Part shown: positions 33,801 to 44,656 of the stretch, piece by piece
Layout: every line of letters begins with the position of its first letter
How positions within the stretch are numbered: the first letter of the stretch is position 1
NCBI RefSeq assembly: GCF_000213175.1
Contig: NW_009799179.1
Location: forward strand, 6,245,519 to 6,309,518
Direction of reading: 5' to 3'
Length of the DNA: 64,000 nt
Origin: Neurospora tetrasperma FGSC 2508
Lineage: Eukaryota > Ascomycota > Sordariomycetes > Sordariales > Sordariaceae
The notes under the pieces: generated by a model
What the model was told of the DNA's origin: nothing
Seen by the model: only the letters and a program-made list of their open reading frames with translations
The model's database searches: none
Program-made: the position numbers and the translations under genes

Positions 33801-36800
33801 CTTGGATTGGCGCCATTTTTCTCGTCGGCTGGTTCATTCTCGCTTATTTTATCTTGATCAACATGTTCATTGCCGTCATCCAAGAAAATTTTGATGTTGG
33901 AGAGGATGTCAAGCGTCTTGAACAGGTTAAGGCATTCCTCCAGCGCAAGGAACTAGGACATTCTTCTTCGAGCAACCTGGCATTATCCAAAGTTTTCAAT
34001 TTTGGCCGGTCAAGAAAACAGAGGGATCCGCTCGACTATGGCCCTGCTATGATGGAGATGCTTCTGAAAGAGGCCGTGGTACACGACTTCCTTGACGACG
34101 ATATGGACCCTCTTCAGCAAAGCTCTCCCGATGGTCAGCCAACTTCCCATCTGAATAGTAGTGCAGCCATGCAACATGACGGTGTCACTCCCGGGGTACT
34201 CTCCTCTTTTTGGGGAAAACTCGTGTCAGTGTTTACTAGCCGTGAACCCAACCCTTTCTATTCGAACGTCAATTTGCATGGGCTGGGTGAGAATCTCGAT
34301 CCACGAACTATGGCCGCCCAGGCGATGAATGCCACAAGACGCCGCCAGAGGCAACAGAGAGAGTATCTGATGCGCCACCCCAACTACAACAATTCCCTGT
34401 TCATTTTCAAACCCAGAAATCCCATACGACGTCTTTGTCAAAGTCTGGTCGGCCCTGGTCGGGGAACTGAGCGCTTCGAGGGGGCGGGGCCCAATAAATA
34501 TGCATGGTACACCTTCTCGACTCTGATTTATGCAGCCATCGTGATCATGGTGGTGCTGGCTTGCATTACCACACCCTTGTACCAAAAGGAATACTTCGAA
34601 AAGTATGGCGAGAATGCGTTTGACTGGTTCCGTTGGGTAGACACGGGGTTTGCCATTGTCTTCACCCTTGAAGCTCTCATCAAGGTTATAGCAGACGGCT
34701 TTCTTTGGACACCAAATGCATACTTCCGCAGCACCTGGGGTGTGATTGATGCCATTGTGCTCATAACTCTTTGGATCAACGTCATCACTCTATTCACCCG
34801 AAACGGAGCCGTGTCTAGAGCTGTGGGTGCCTTCAAAGCATTAAGGGCCCTGCGTCTGCTCAACATCAGCGAAAGTGCGATGGACACTTTCCACTCGCTC
34901 CTCATCGTGGGCGGGTGGAAGATCTTGAGCGCTGCTTTCGTTTCTATATCCCTCCTTATTCCCTTTGCTATTTATGGGGTCAACCTTTTCCACGGTAAAC
35001 TGCTTGCATGCAACGACAGCTCGGAGGGAATAGTCAGCCTGGATGACTGCTTTGGTGAATGGAACAGCACCCCTTACAACAACGATTGGCCCGTTCTTGC
35101 TCCGAGATCAGTAGCGAACCCATACTTCAGCTTTGACGATTTTGGCTCGTCTCTCTTCATTCTTTTCCAGATTGTGAGCCAAGAGGGCTGGGTTGACGTG
35201 TCTTTTGCTCTTCAAGCCATTACCGGTAGGGGTTTGCAGCCGCAGTCGGGGGCTCCCTACAGGGGCCAAGGAAACGCGTTGTTCTTGGTCGTCTTCAACC
35301 TATTGGCGACAGTCTTTGTGTTGACGCTCTTTATCTCTGTGTTCATGAGAAACTATACTGAACAAACAGGTGTTGCTTTCCTGACTGCCGAGCAAAGATC
35401 CTGGCTCGAGCTGCGGAAGCTTCTCCGCCAAATCTCGCCGTCCAAAAGCTCATATGACGAGAGTAAGAACAAGTGGAAGATATGGTGCCATAAACGTGCC
35501 ATTGAGAAGCGAGGGAAATGGTATATGGCCATCACCAGCGTTCTGGTCTTGCATCTTATCCTCCTTCTCTCCGAATTCTACAGCGAGCCAGATTGGTGGA
35601 CAAACACCAGGGACGCTTTGTTCTTACTCTTCACACTCATCTACATCGCCAACATCGTGATTCGGATTGTGGGGCTTGGCTGGAGCCGCTTTCGCAAGAG
35701 TTCTTGGGACATGTTCTCCCTCATCACTGTTACTGGTGCATTCGCCACGACGATCCTTTTCATGACGAACACGAAGCTGGACACGTACATTCAATTACAC
35801 AAGTTCTTTCTGGTGGCGATCGTCCTAATGCTCATTCCCCGCAATGATGCGCTTGATCAACTGTTCAAGACAGCTGCCGCCAGTCTGACAACTATCGGAA
35901 GCCTGTTGGCCACATGGCTCGTTTTCTTCCTGGTGTTTGCGATTGCACTTACACAGACATTCAGTCTCACCCGTTTCGGAGATAGCACTGATTACTATGT
36001 CAATCTCCGTACGGTGCCGAATGCCCTGATCCTACTCTTCCGGTTCAGTTGCGGAGAGGGCTGGAATCAGGTTATGGAAGACTTTGCTAAGATCAAACCG
36101 CCGCTTTGTGTGGAGAGCACCAATTTCTCTGACAGCGATTGCGGCAGCACCGCATGGGCGCGTGCTCTTTTCATCGCGTGGAACATCATCAGCATGTACA
36201 TTTTTGTTAACTTGTTTGTTTCGCTGATTTACGAAAGTTTTTCGTACGTATACCAGCGGACAAGCGGACTTGCCATGGTGGATCGGGACGAGATCCGGCG
36301 CTTCAAGGAAGCATGGCGCAGTGTTGACCCTTCAGGGACTGGATTTATCAGCAAGGAGGCTTTCCCGCGCCTCTTGGGTGAACTGTCGGGCGTGTTCGAG
36401 ATGCGCATTTATGAAAGCCATGATTCGGTGCGCCAGATCCTCGAAGATGTTCGTGGTGAAGATACGTCAAGCATCAGACATGCCTCGATCATTAGTACCA
36501 CGCAGTTTCAAACTAGCTTGGATCTCAAAAAGTTGAACGAACGGATATCACAAATTGATGTCGCTAAGGTGCGCGAACGCAGACGGCGGTTCAACATCTT
36601 CTTTGAGGAGGTGATGGTATCTGCGGATCCAGAAAGAGGCATTTCCTTTACCACTGTTCTTATGATTCTGGCACATTACAAGATTATCAACGACAGCAAG
36701 AGCTTACGGTGCGTACTGAAACCCATAAGCCGAGCAAAGACGCAACTGATTGCTGACATTATCTCACAGTCTCGAGGAATTCCTTCGTCGCCGCTCACGT

Positions 36801-37619
36801 CTTCAACGCGTTGAGGAGGAAATACACCGTCGCGTCGTCCTCGGGTTCTTCGACATGATTTACTACTCTCGCAAGTTTCAGCGCCACATGGAGCTCAAGC
36901 GGTCTGCTCGGCTCACGGCGATTCCACAGCTGGGCGTACCTGAAATCTACGTGGACAACGATCATGAAAATCAAACAGACAATGAACAGCAAAACAAAGA
37001 CAGCAACAGCAAAAACAGTGCAAGAGCTAGCGGAAGCGGCAGCAGTACTGCTGCTGGTACGAATTTTTTCGAATCCACACCCACGAATCCGTTCGGCTCT
37101 GGTTCCAGTACAGTCAATCTCGGCGGTGGCGCATCCTTCCTATCAGCAGACGATGCTCGCGCAGCTCATCACCGCAGCTGGTCTGGGGCGAGCGCCGACC
37201 TTTCGTCGTTTGATACTTCATACGGCCATCCACTCGCCGGCCCTCGCATGAACAAGTCGTCCAACTCTGCGTCGCATCGCAACACGCATGCCTACAGCTT
37301 CGAATTGCACGATTCCTCAGGAATTGGAGGAGGAAACGCCCCTTCGCCCGGTGGCTGGGGCGGCGGGTCAGGGACGATGGATAGCATGGGATTGGGTGGC
37401 GGAAGTGCTCTGGATGATAATAATGGCGGAAGAAGCCCCGGCGGCGAGGGTGCCAAGCGCGGAAGCTCCGTCAGTCCCTCGAAACTCAGCTCGATGCTGG
37501 ATGATTCCGTGTGGGTGGCCAGTATCAGGAGGAGCGCGACGATGAGACGGAGCCAGAATGATACGGATTGGGGAGGAGGGTCAAGAACTTCCGGGGGAGG
37601 ATACTCGGGGGCTTACTAA
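30899..37619 (+). CDS. cch1: Voltage-gated calcium channel alpha-1-like subunit Cch1
   Basis: Cch1 with Mid1 forms the plasma-membrane high-affinity Ca2+ influx channel used in stress, mating and hyphal growth. Exons are 30899-36708 and 36770-37619 (61-nt intron splitting an Arg codon); product 2219 aa. The cytoplasmic N-terminus (1-330) is disordered. Four six-helix domains start near residues 335, 775, 1205 and 1545. Pore-loop residues at the selectivity position are Asn684 (SANTWSD), Glu949 (STENWTD), Glu1429 (SQEGWVD) and Glu1720 (CGEGWNQ). S4 helices of domains I-III carry several Arg/Lys; domain IV S4 has few. An EF-hand-like loop (DPSGTGFISKEAF, about 1815) follows domain IV. The Gly/Ser-rich C-terminus is disordered. 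I recall Asn in the domain I loop also in yeast Cch1. Confidence 0.96.
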
Positions 37620-39569
37620 ATCAATTGGAGATGCGACGATGACGAGAACTTATGGCGAAATAATCTTGTACTATAATCATTTCATTTGTGCATACATATT
37701 GCGTTTTTGGTGTACAAGCTGAGGCGTCATGTTGGTGTTTCCTCATTCAGTGCAGCTGTTGTGGTTCTTCGCTTGGTCAATCCCACCAGATTCGCCATCG
37801 AACCGTGATGATTAAAGGACTGGATACAGAAAGATCCATTTATGTCTCTTTTGCCATTGACGACTTTGTCTCGTCTGCCTCTGTTTGTGATCTGGACTTG
37901 GAGGAGACAAGGGAAAGAGTAATATGGAATATTCGACATGGATGGGGAGGGAGCTAAGGAGTCATTGGTACCTAGTCAGAGAAACGATGTCCAGTAATGC
38001 GAAGAATGATCCTTGAGGCTGCTTAAGCTGTCATGTTATGCAGTAATGCAGGCACACGAGGAGGTGGCTTAGGTTTTGCCTAGGAATCATGTCCGGCAGT
38101 GATGGTTACTATTCCACCGGCAACTCATCATATAGCGACAACCAACTGAGGGCAAAAGGGCGTGGATGGGTAACATTGACAGAGGCGAGGATAAGGTTTG
38201 TGATGTTCCTTGTGAAACACATGCAACTAGGTGTCGCTTTTTCCAATACCCCTGAAACCGCTCCAACGTGCGTCCTCCCCCTGGATGTGTGGGGGATACT
38301 AACAACATCCAGTGCATTTCTCTCATTAATCTGTTAATGTATGTCATGTCATGTCTACACTAAAGTCCCCCTTGGCGATTTGAATCCACCATCCCATCGA
38401 GCCTGTGCTGGTTTCAAAAGGGCCCGCTTAACCAGGGCAAAAGGCGAAGATTCGGAACTTGTTTCACCACTTGGATGGTCTGGCCAGACTTCCATTGCAT
38501 GATGGCACCTGTCCTTTTCAAGGCTATCCCCGTCCTCGTCCTTGTCCACGGTCTTCCCCATATCTATGCATGGCTCCCCACAGGCACTGAATCGCAATAA
38601 GCAAGAGAGCTGAAAAACCCCAATGATGATCAACGATTCGCAAATCTAAGAGAACCGATTGTTGGTATCATGGCTTAGGTTGGTGATTTGTGCTCTCGTA
38701 GTGAGTCGAGTCTGGGCTGTTGGCTTGGTTGACAGTTGGCGTCTCCTTGCATCACAATCACCTTTTTTCCCGGAACCGTCGGTCCTGTTTCATGAGATGG
38801 AATGCATGACCGATTTAACCTTTCCATTATCCCCTTGCGACTTACTTAGGTAGTCCCTCGGGTGGACGACAGTCAGGCAGGGTAGTAGTGGTTTCCATTT
38901 TCCCTTGGCATTCCCGGACCCTTTCTCTCTTTCTGCCACTCATCTCTGTGCAATGTTTCAACGGGGGGAGCAATTGCACGTCGACGACACCGGACCACCC
39001 TCACCCCCCCCCCACCCCCCTTGGGAGCGACTTCCCGGCTCCAGGTGACGGATCGAAAGTCTAGGTACCCTTGCACTTCCATCAAGACGGTCATCAATGC
39101 TGATGTCTACTTAAAGAGACTTTCGCCCACTTCTCTGCTCCAAGTCCGGCTTTTGCCCTTTTACTTCGTCAGCTCAAGCTCGCCGTCCAGTTCTCAACCT
39201 TCCCGTCTCCCGTACATTGACTTAAAAAAAGAACGAACCAAGAGCCGGCTTCTTGTTCTTTCGTAACTGTCTCTGTCACATTACTCTCTTTTTATTATTA
39301 TTTGGGTTTCAAATCTATCTGCGGCCCAGCCCAGTATAACAAGCCAGTCATTTTCAGCAGCAAGAAACCCAGCTTCATAAGACTTCCGAACACTTGAGAG
39401 AGACGATTTTGCTCAGTCTCGTCACACCTATCGCTCGCTCTACACATCACCGTCAGTAGACGCTGCCACTCACCGTACCCACCGGGGTTACTCCACACTC
39501 TTTGACGACAACGACAGCAACAACCTGAACCAAAAAAAAACATCCGCACATTTCAGTCAACCACTCATA
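37620..39569. other. Spacer between cch1 and the small Ser-rich ORF
   Basis: No coding region recognised. It holds the cch1 3' flank, a C-run at about 39001-39020 and a C/T-rich stretch (about 39110-39560) that is probably the leader of the next gene. Confidence 0.5.
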
Positions 39570-39923
39570 ATGCACAACTCACGCTTCCACTCCCTTGCCG
39601 CTCGTCTGACCCCCCACGGTCTCCGTACCTCGTTGCGCAGCCGCCGGTCCCGCTCATCGTCGTCCTCGTCCCGGACTAGCAGCTCAGACGGCGAGGTGGA
39701 AAGACTCGTATCGCCAACCAGCTCGACGGCCAGCCGCAGCACGCTCAACCGCGCCGGCAGCAACATGAGCTCTTTGTTCGGCATTCGATTGGTGCCTTCA
39801 GAACCCGAGGACGAGGAAGAAAAGGCCGGCCCCAAGGAGCTCACAAATGTCTTGGAGCCAAGACCGACGGACGATATGTACTTTTGCAGTCTGGAGGAGA
39901 AGATGCAGATGCCGTCCTTTTGA
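39570..39923 (+). CDS. Small Ser/Arg-rich protein of unknown function
   Basis: I do not recognise this 117-aa product. The ATG lies in a good context (CATAATGCAC) after a long C/T-rich leader, and the frame is uninterrupted. Residues 1-45 are basic with a SRSSSSSSRTSSSDGE run, a plausible phosphorylation target. The second half is acidic and ends MYFCSLEEKMQMPSF, and EEEKAGPKELTNVLEPRPTD looks protein-like. No membrane segment or signal peptide. The layout (long leader, compact Ser-rich product) is typical of small regulated fungal genes, but no orthologue can be named. It could also be longer if introns are missed. Confidence 0.55.
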   Translation: MHNSRFHSLAARLTPHGLRTSLRSRRSRSSSSSSRTSSSDGEVERLVSPTSSTASRSTLNRAGSNMSSLFGIRLVPSEPEDEEEKAGPKELTNVLEPRPTDDMYFCSLEEKMQMPSF

Positions 39924-42306
39924 GAAGGGCGGTGAAGCAGGCATGCATCAACCTACTACTGGGACATAGGCGGCCAAGAAAGGAACGATGTGACGTTAAT
40001 GGGGAAAAAAGAAAGAAAGAAAGAACCCCGACCCTCGCGAGCTCTGGCAGACAGAAGGAAGGAAAATGAGGACATGTCAAATTGGGGGAGTATTGGGAAT
40101 AAGGATGGGAAAGGAAAATAGGTATTGGGAACTTGACGTCGGCGGCTGATGTCCGACTGACTGGACAGGGATACTGACCCGGCGTTGAGGTTATATATTC
40201 TTGTTGGGGCTTTGTTTCTTGTCTCTCGCTGCAAATATTGAAAATGGCCTGGAATCAGCAGGCTTCTTTATTGTCGGAACTAGGGGCGTATTTTTTTTTT
40301 CCGAGCGGCGTCTTATCTTTACGGATTTTGGACTCCTCTACTTTTTGTTTCTTTTTATTTGGTCCTTTTTTTGGTGACGATATTTTTGATGAGTTGACGT
40401 GGTTTGGTAGACTACGTATGATAGTCATGCTGTCAAATAATTCTGACAACTTACAATAACTTGTCTCGAATGAAAGTCGACACATAAATCACCCCCCAAA
40501 AAATGCCTCATTGCCATGCTGAGAACCTTTGTACTGCTTCTGCCAACTCACTACAGGGTGCTTGTTTTATGCTTGGGATGTCTCAGGCTGTTTCAGATAT
40601 CTTGTCCTGACTCTTGATGGACAGAAGTGGTATTGATAACCGGGATTGTGTTCCCGTGGGTCCGTCGACTGTGGGGCAGCGGGGCTGATCTACCGGTATG
40701 GGGCCCGATGTGGGTCTCGGATCGTAGTACCGATGTCCGGCTTGCTAGACCCATTCTTCGGTCCCGATCTCTGCTTCGTGCTCCGGTATCTCTTGGCTTG
40801 CCCGGGAAAGTACGGAGCAGCAAGAATTGGAAGGGTCGGTATGTCTCCATTGCACGATCACGATGAGCCACATGATAGGCATCCGCAGTCAACACGCATG
40901 CGGGTTTGCTGACTACTGGGGTGCTACTTTGCAAGCTAGCAATTTCCCCCAGATACATGTGGCCGTCTTGGATTCGCTACAGAGTTGCCCAGCCTTGGGG
41001 GGCCAGCGACGGGAAGGCGGTGACGCGAAAGGCCCGGCCCGTGATTACTTACACCTCACAGTCCATCAAAGCTGTTCTTACAACTTTGCAACTTCCTGAG
41101 CGCCTTTGCCGCCTCTGTGTGGTCCGCCTCCCGCTTGTTGCTGGGGGTGCTTTCAATACTGTAGCCCAGTTCACACCGTAATAAGCCGAGTGGTCACTTT
41201 GTTTGGTAGCATGTCGGTCGGGCACCAAGCTCAACATGGTTCGTGTCATTCCACTTTTTGGTCCTTACTCGGACGTTTTACTCACCAGCGCAACATACCT
41301 ACCTACCCACCCACACCCTCCTCGGCATCAGGTGAACCTGTGTTCCAGCATGTCAACTTGTCAAGGCTAATAAGAGCGTCGTACACTGGTCCAGACGTTC
41401 CCATGTGGGGGCACGAGTGGTTACAGGTGCCCCCATGTCGCCTTGTTATTTAAAGAGAGACGCGTGTCAGCACGAAGCAAGCCGCATGCCCCATGGGATG
41501 TAGACATCATGTCCGGAAAGCTTCTGTGCAGCTTCACCTTCCGCCTCAAGCTCTTTTCCCGCCTGCCTTCCATTTGACTTCCGTCTTCCGTCGCACGGAG
41601 CTTGCTGGGAGACAGCTGCCACCAGTCGAACGTTTCGTCTGACGCTCCATGACGTCGGGTCGCCCGGCCTAACGAAAGAGTGAGTGATCGGGAACAAAGT
41701 CGTCGACAGTTGCACTTGCACTTTTGTGGTCACCGCTTCATCCGGAGGCTTCCACTCTCACTCTCTCTCCATCATCCACCCACCAAGCCTCTCGGCTGAA
41801 GGAAGGAACATAGCTTCAAGTCCTGTGCTTCAGAGCTCTGGTCCTCTACGCACAAGGAGCGCTGGTCGCACACCGGGCGTTGGTCACTTCTCTTCACGGC
41901 ATAAACCTTACTGCATCACAAGGCAGCTGGAGACGTACGGTTACGCTAGGCACATAGCTGTGCTTGCTGAGCCACGCCTGCCGCCAGGAGCCTGGATACG
42001 ACGATACGCAGAACCAAACAGTCCCTCATTCAGATTAGGTACCTCTAGACAGTCACGCAGCAAGCAAACACCGGGACGACAGCAGCTCCAAAGTAGAGGT
42101 GCCGGCACCTTTCAGCACGTCTTCAGCACCCTTTCAAGCCTTTGAGTAATGCAATATACCCCTTCTTGCAGCCAGCAGAATCAAGGATAACACCTCGGCG
42201 GACATCATTCGGTCACATCGGCCCACCAACACCATCTTCTCAGCAGAACGTATTCACGAGATCCTTAGATTTGTCTAGGATCGCATTCATCCATCTTCAA
42301 GCAAAC
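39924..42306. other. Gene-free spacer, 2.4 kb
   Basis: Contains the 3' flank of the small ORF and the promoter/leader of the gene at 42307. Open frames such as 41684-42145 lack a good ATG and look like non-coding leader. A GTACCTCTA word occurs at 42039-42047. Confidence 0.5.
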
Positions 42307-43266
42307 ATGGCGCTCCCCTTCACCACCTCCCAAGACCCCGACAGCATCAATGGCAGACTTAGGCGCCTCATGTCCCGGAAAAGGGTCCGAAGCAAGAAGG
42401 AAGACAAGAGAAGGGCAGTAGAGTCGCCGGTACCAACTACCCCCATCGTGGCTCTCGCCAAAAGATATGATCCCTGCTCTTTCCGGACCCGACTCGCCGA
42501 CTCAGGACTCGCTCCCGAGCTTGGTCAATTTATGGCCAACCATCTGGTAGCAACAACAACAACAACAACAACAACCCCCAAGGCATCCAACGGATGTGTG
42601 GCGGTTGAGCGATCCCTGGGAAGGCCTGGCGAAGTACCGCCCACACCCCTCCGCGCTACTATGAGAGTCAGTTCGCGGACGCTACGGTCCCGCAAGCGAA
42701 GCCGACAAGAAGACGATGACGGGTACACACCGTCCGCGTCTACCAAGATCATCACGGTACCCAGCAGCATCTTGATAGTTCCCTCAGACGAAGATGGCAG
42801 CGACAGTTTGGCGCCAACACCCCTCTCCCCTGGCTTTGACTTGGTCGACATTGCCTTTTCGACCGTGGAAGAGTTCGAGGACACGGAAATGGTTTCTTGG
42901 AACGATCGGCGACGGGATAGCGGGCCCATCAACTTCGACGCCAACATGTCGACAATGCGCATGCCCTTTTCCTATCAGCACCCACGAGGGACAAGGAGAA
43001 GTGTGGTAGACATGGTGGTGACCACCGACTCAGCAGGATTCGCGTCAGATGAGTGGTCTGTCATTGCAGACGCATCCATGATCCCAACCTTCGGACCGAG
43101 CGATGTCATGAAGCAACCGATTCATCAGGCCATCGTTAGGAGTTTTGTCTCTAGGTGCAGGGCAGCCAAGCGGAGAATGATGACTTCTCGACGGCACGTA
43201 TCATGTCGACACAGCTCGACGGACATGACTGCTGGCCAGCGTGCCTCGATTGGTGCGGTACACTGA
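42307..43266 (+). CDS. Unrecognised 319-aa protein, low-complexity and basic
   Basis: No family recognised. The ATG at 42307 (CAAACATGGCG) has a strong context; the open frame begins earlier but without ATG. The N-terminal part is basic (GRLRRLMSRKRVRSKKEDKR), followed by AKRYDPCSFRTRLADSGLAP, which could fold. A run of eight Thr (ACA/ACC repeat at about 42551-42576) lies near residue 84. Then come SRTLRSRKRSRQEDDDGYTP, a nuclear-signal-like basic cluster, and an acidic Ser/Asp-rich middle. The C-terminus is again basic (SRCRAAKRRMMTSRRH). A nuclear protein is possible; this is inference from composition. The last 599 nt of the gene occur a second time after the N gap, most likely an assembly artefact. 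Confidence 0.6.
   Translation: MALPFTTSQDPDSINGRLRRLMSRKRVRSKKEDKRRAVESPVPTTPIVALAKRYDPCSFRTRLADSGLAPELGQFMANHLVATTTTTTTTPKASNGCVAVERSLGRPGEVPPTPLRATMRVSSRTLRSRKRSRQEDDDGYTPSASTKIITVPSSILIVPSDEDGSDSLAPTPLSPGFDLVDIAFSTVEEFEDTEMVSWNDRRRDSGPINFDANMSTMRMPFSYQHPRGTRRSVVDMVVTTDSAGFASDEWSVIADASMIPTFGPSDVMKQPIHQAIVRSFVSRCRAAKRRMMTSRRHVSCRHSSTDMTAGQRASIGAVH
42551..42576. repeat. ACA microsatellite in coding sequence
   Basis: About eight CAA/ACA units encoding a poly-Thr run in the unrecognised protein at 42307-43266. Such runs often vary in length between strains. Confidence 0.85.
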
Positions 43267-43438
43267 TGATGGGAAGGGGGGGTGTGGGGGTCCCCCAGGG
43301 TGATGAAATGAGCTCTGGGACGGTGGCATGTGTGGATTGTAAAGATGCAAATGCTGCGGCGGCCAATTGATGAAAAACACCAGGTGTGGGTCAAGATAAT
43401 GGCCTCGAGGGAGATGTACCACTTTTCTCTTTTNTTTT

Positions 43439-43827
43439 NNNNNNNNNNNNNNNNNNNNNNNNNNNNNNNNNNNNNNNNNNNNNNNNNNNNNNNNNNNNNN
43501 NNNNNNNNNNNNNNNNNNNNNNNNNNNNNNNNNNNNNNNNNNNNNNNNNNNNNNNNNNNNNNNNNNNNNNNNNNNNNNNNNNNNNNNNNNNNNNNNNNNN
43601 NNNNNNNNNNNNNNNNNNNNNNNNNNNNNNNNNNNNNNNNNNNNNNNNNNNNNNNNNNNNNNNNNNNNNNNNNNNNNNNNNNNNNNNNNNNNNNNNNNNN
43701 NNNNNNNNNNNNNNNNNNNNNNNNNNNNNNNNNNNNNNNNNNNNNNNNNNNNNNNNNNNNNNNNNNNNNNNNNNNNNNNNNNNNNNNNNNNNNNNNNNNN
43801 NNNNNNNNNNNNNNNNNNNNNNNNNNN
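43439..43827. other. Assembly gap (389 N)
   Basis: Run of N preceded by one isolated N at 43434. It begins inside a poly-T tract and ends directly at sequence that repeats 42668 onward, so its length is probably not real. Confidence 0.98.
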
Positions 43828-44596
43828 TCAGTTCGCGGACGCTACGGTCCCGCAAGCGAAGCCGACAAGAAGACGATGACGGGTACACACCGTCCGCGTC
43901 TACCAAGATCATCACGGTACCCAGCAGCATCTTGATAGTTCCTCAGACGAAGATGGCAGCGACAGTTTGGCGCCAACACCCCTCTTCCCCTGGCTTTGAC
44001 TTGGTCGACATTGCTTTTCGACCGTGGAAGAGTTCGAGGACACGGAAATGGTTTCTTGGAACGATCGGCGACGGGATAGCGGGCCCATCAACTTCGACGC
44101 CAACATGTCGACAATGCGCATGCCCTTTTCCTATCAGCACCCACGAGGGACAAGGAGAAGTGTGGTAGACATGGTGGTGACCACCGACTCAGCAGGATTC
44201 GCGTCAGATGAGTGGTCTGTCATTGCAGACGCATCCATGATCCCAACCTTCGGACCGAGCGATGTCATGAAGCAACCGATTCATCAGGCCATCGTTAGGA
44301 GTTTTGTCTCTAGGTGCAGGGCAGCCAAGCGGAGAATGATGACTTCTCGACGGCACGTATCATGTCGACACAGCTCGACGGACATGACTGCTGGCCAGCG
44401 TGCCTCGATTGGTGCGGTACACTGATGATGGGAAGGGGGGGTGTGGGGGTCCCCCAGGGTGATGAAATGAGCTCTGGGACGGTGGCATGTGTGGATTGTA
44501 AAGATGCAAATGCTGCGGCGGCCAATTGATGAAAAACACCAGGTGTGGGTCAAGATAATGGCCTCGAGGGAGATGTACCACTTTTCTTTTTTTTCT
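43828..44596. repeat. Second copy of 42668-43438, probably unmerged contig overlap
   Basis: Matches 42668-43438 base for base except for three single-base indels, all within its first 190 bases: a lost C near 43941, an extra T near 43985 and a lost C near 44013. Each is in or beside a homopolymer. The indels split the coding frame of the copied gene, while the downstream part (44024-44425) stays identical to the first copy. Clustering of differences at the contig start, plus the poly-T tract at the end of copy one, favour an assembly artefact over a true tandem duplication. It should not be annotated as a separate gene. Confidence 0.85.
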
Positions 44597-44656
44597 TTCT
44601 TTTTTTTTTTTTTTTTTTTTTTCCTTTTTTCCTTTTCTTTTCCTCCTTTCCAGGAT
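44581..44656. repeat. Poly-pyrimidine (T-rich) tract
   Basis: About 75 bases of nearly pure T with some C. The first copy of this locus breaks off exactly in the equivalent tract (43424-43438), so it is the likely cause of the assembly break. Confidence 0.85.

Noticed and set aside
38366-38460. tRNA-like B-box (GATTTGAATCC on the plus strand)
   Set aside because: No T-stem pairing and no matching A-box or acceptor stem.
44024-44425. Second copy of the unrecognised gene as a separate CDS
   Set aside because: Identical to the first copy apart from contig-end indels; treated as an assembly overlap.
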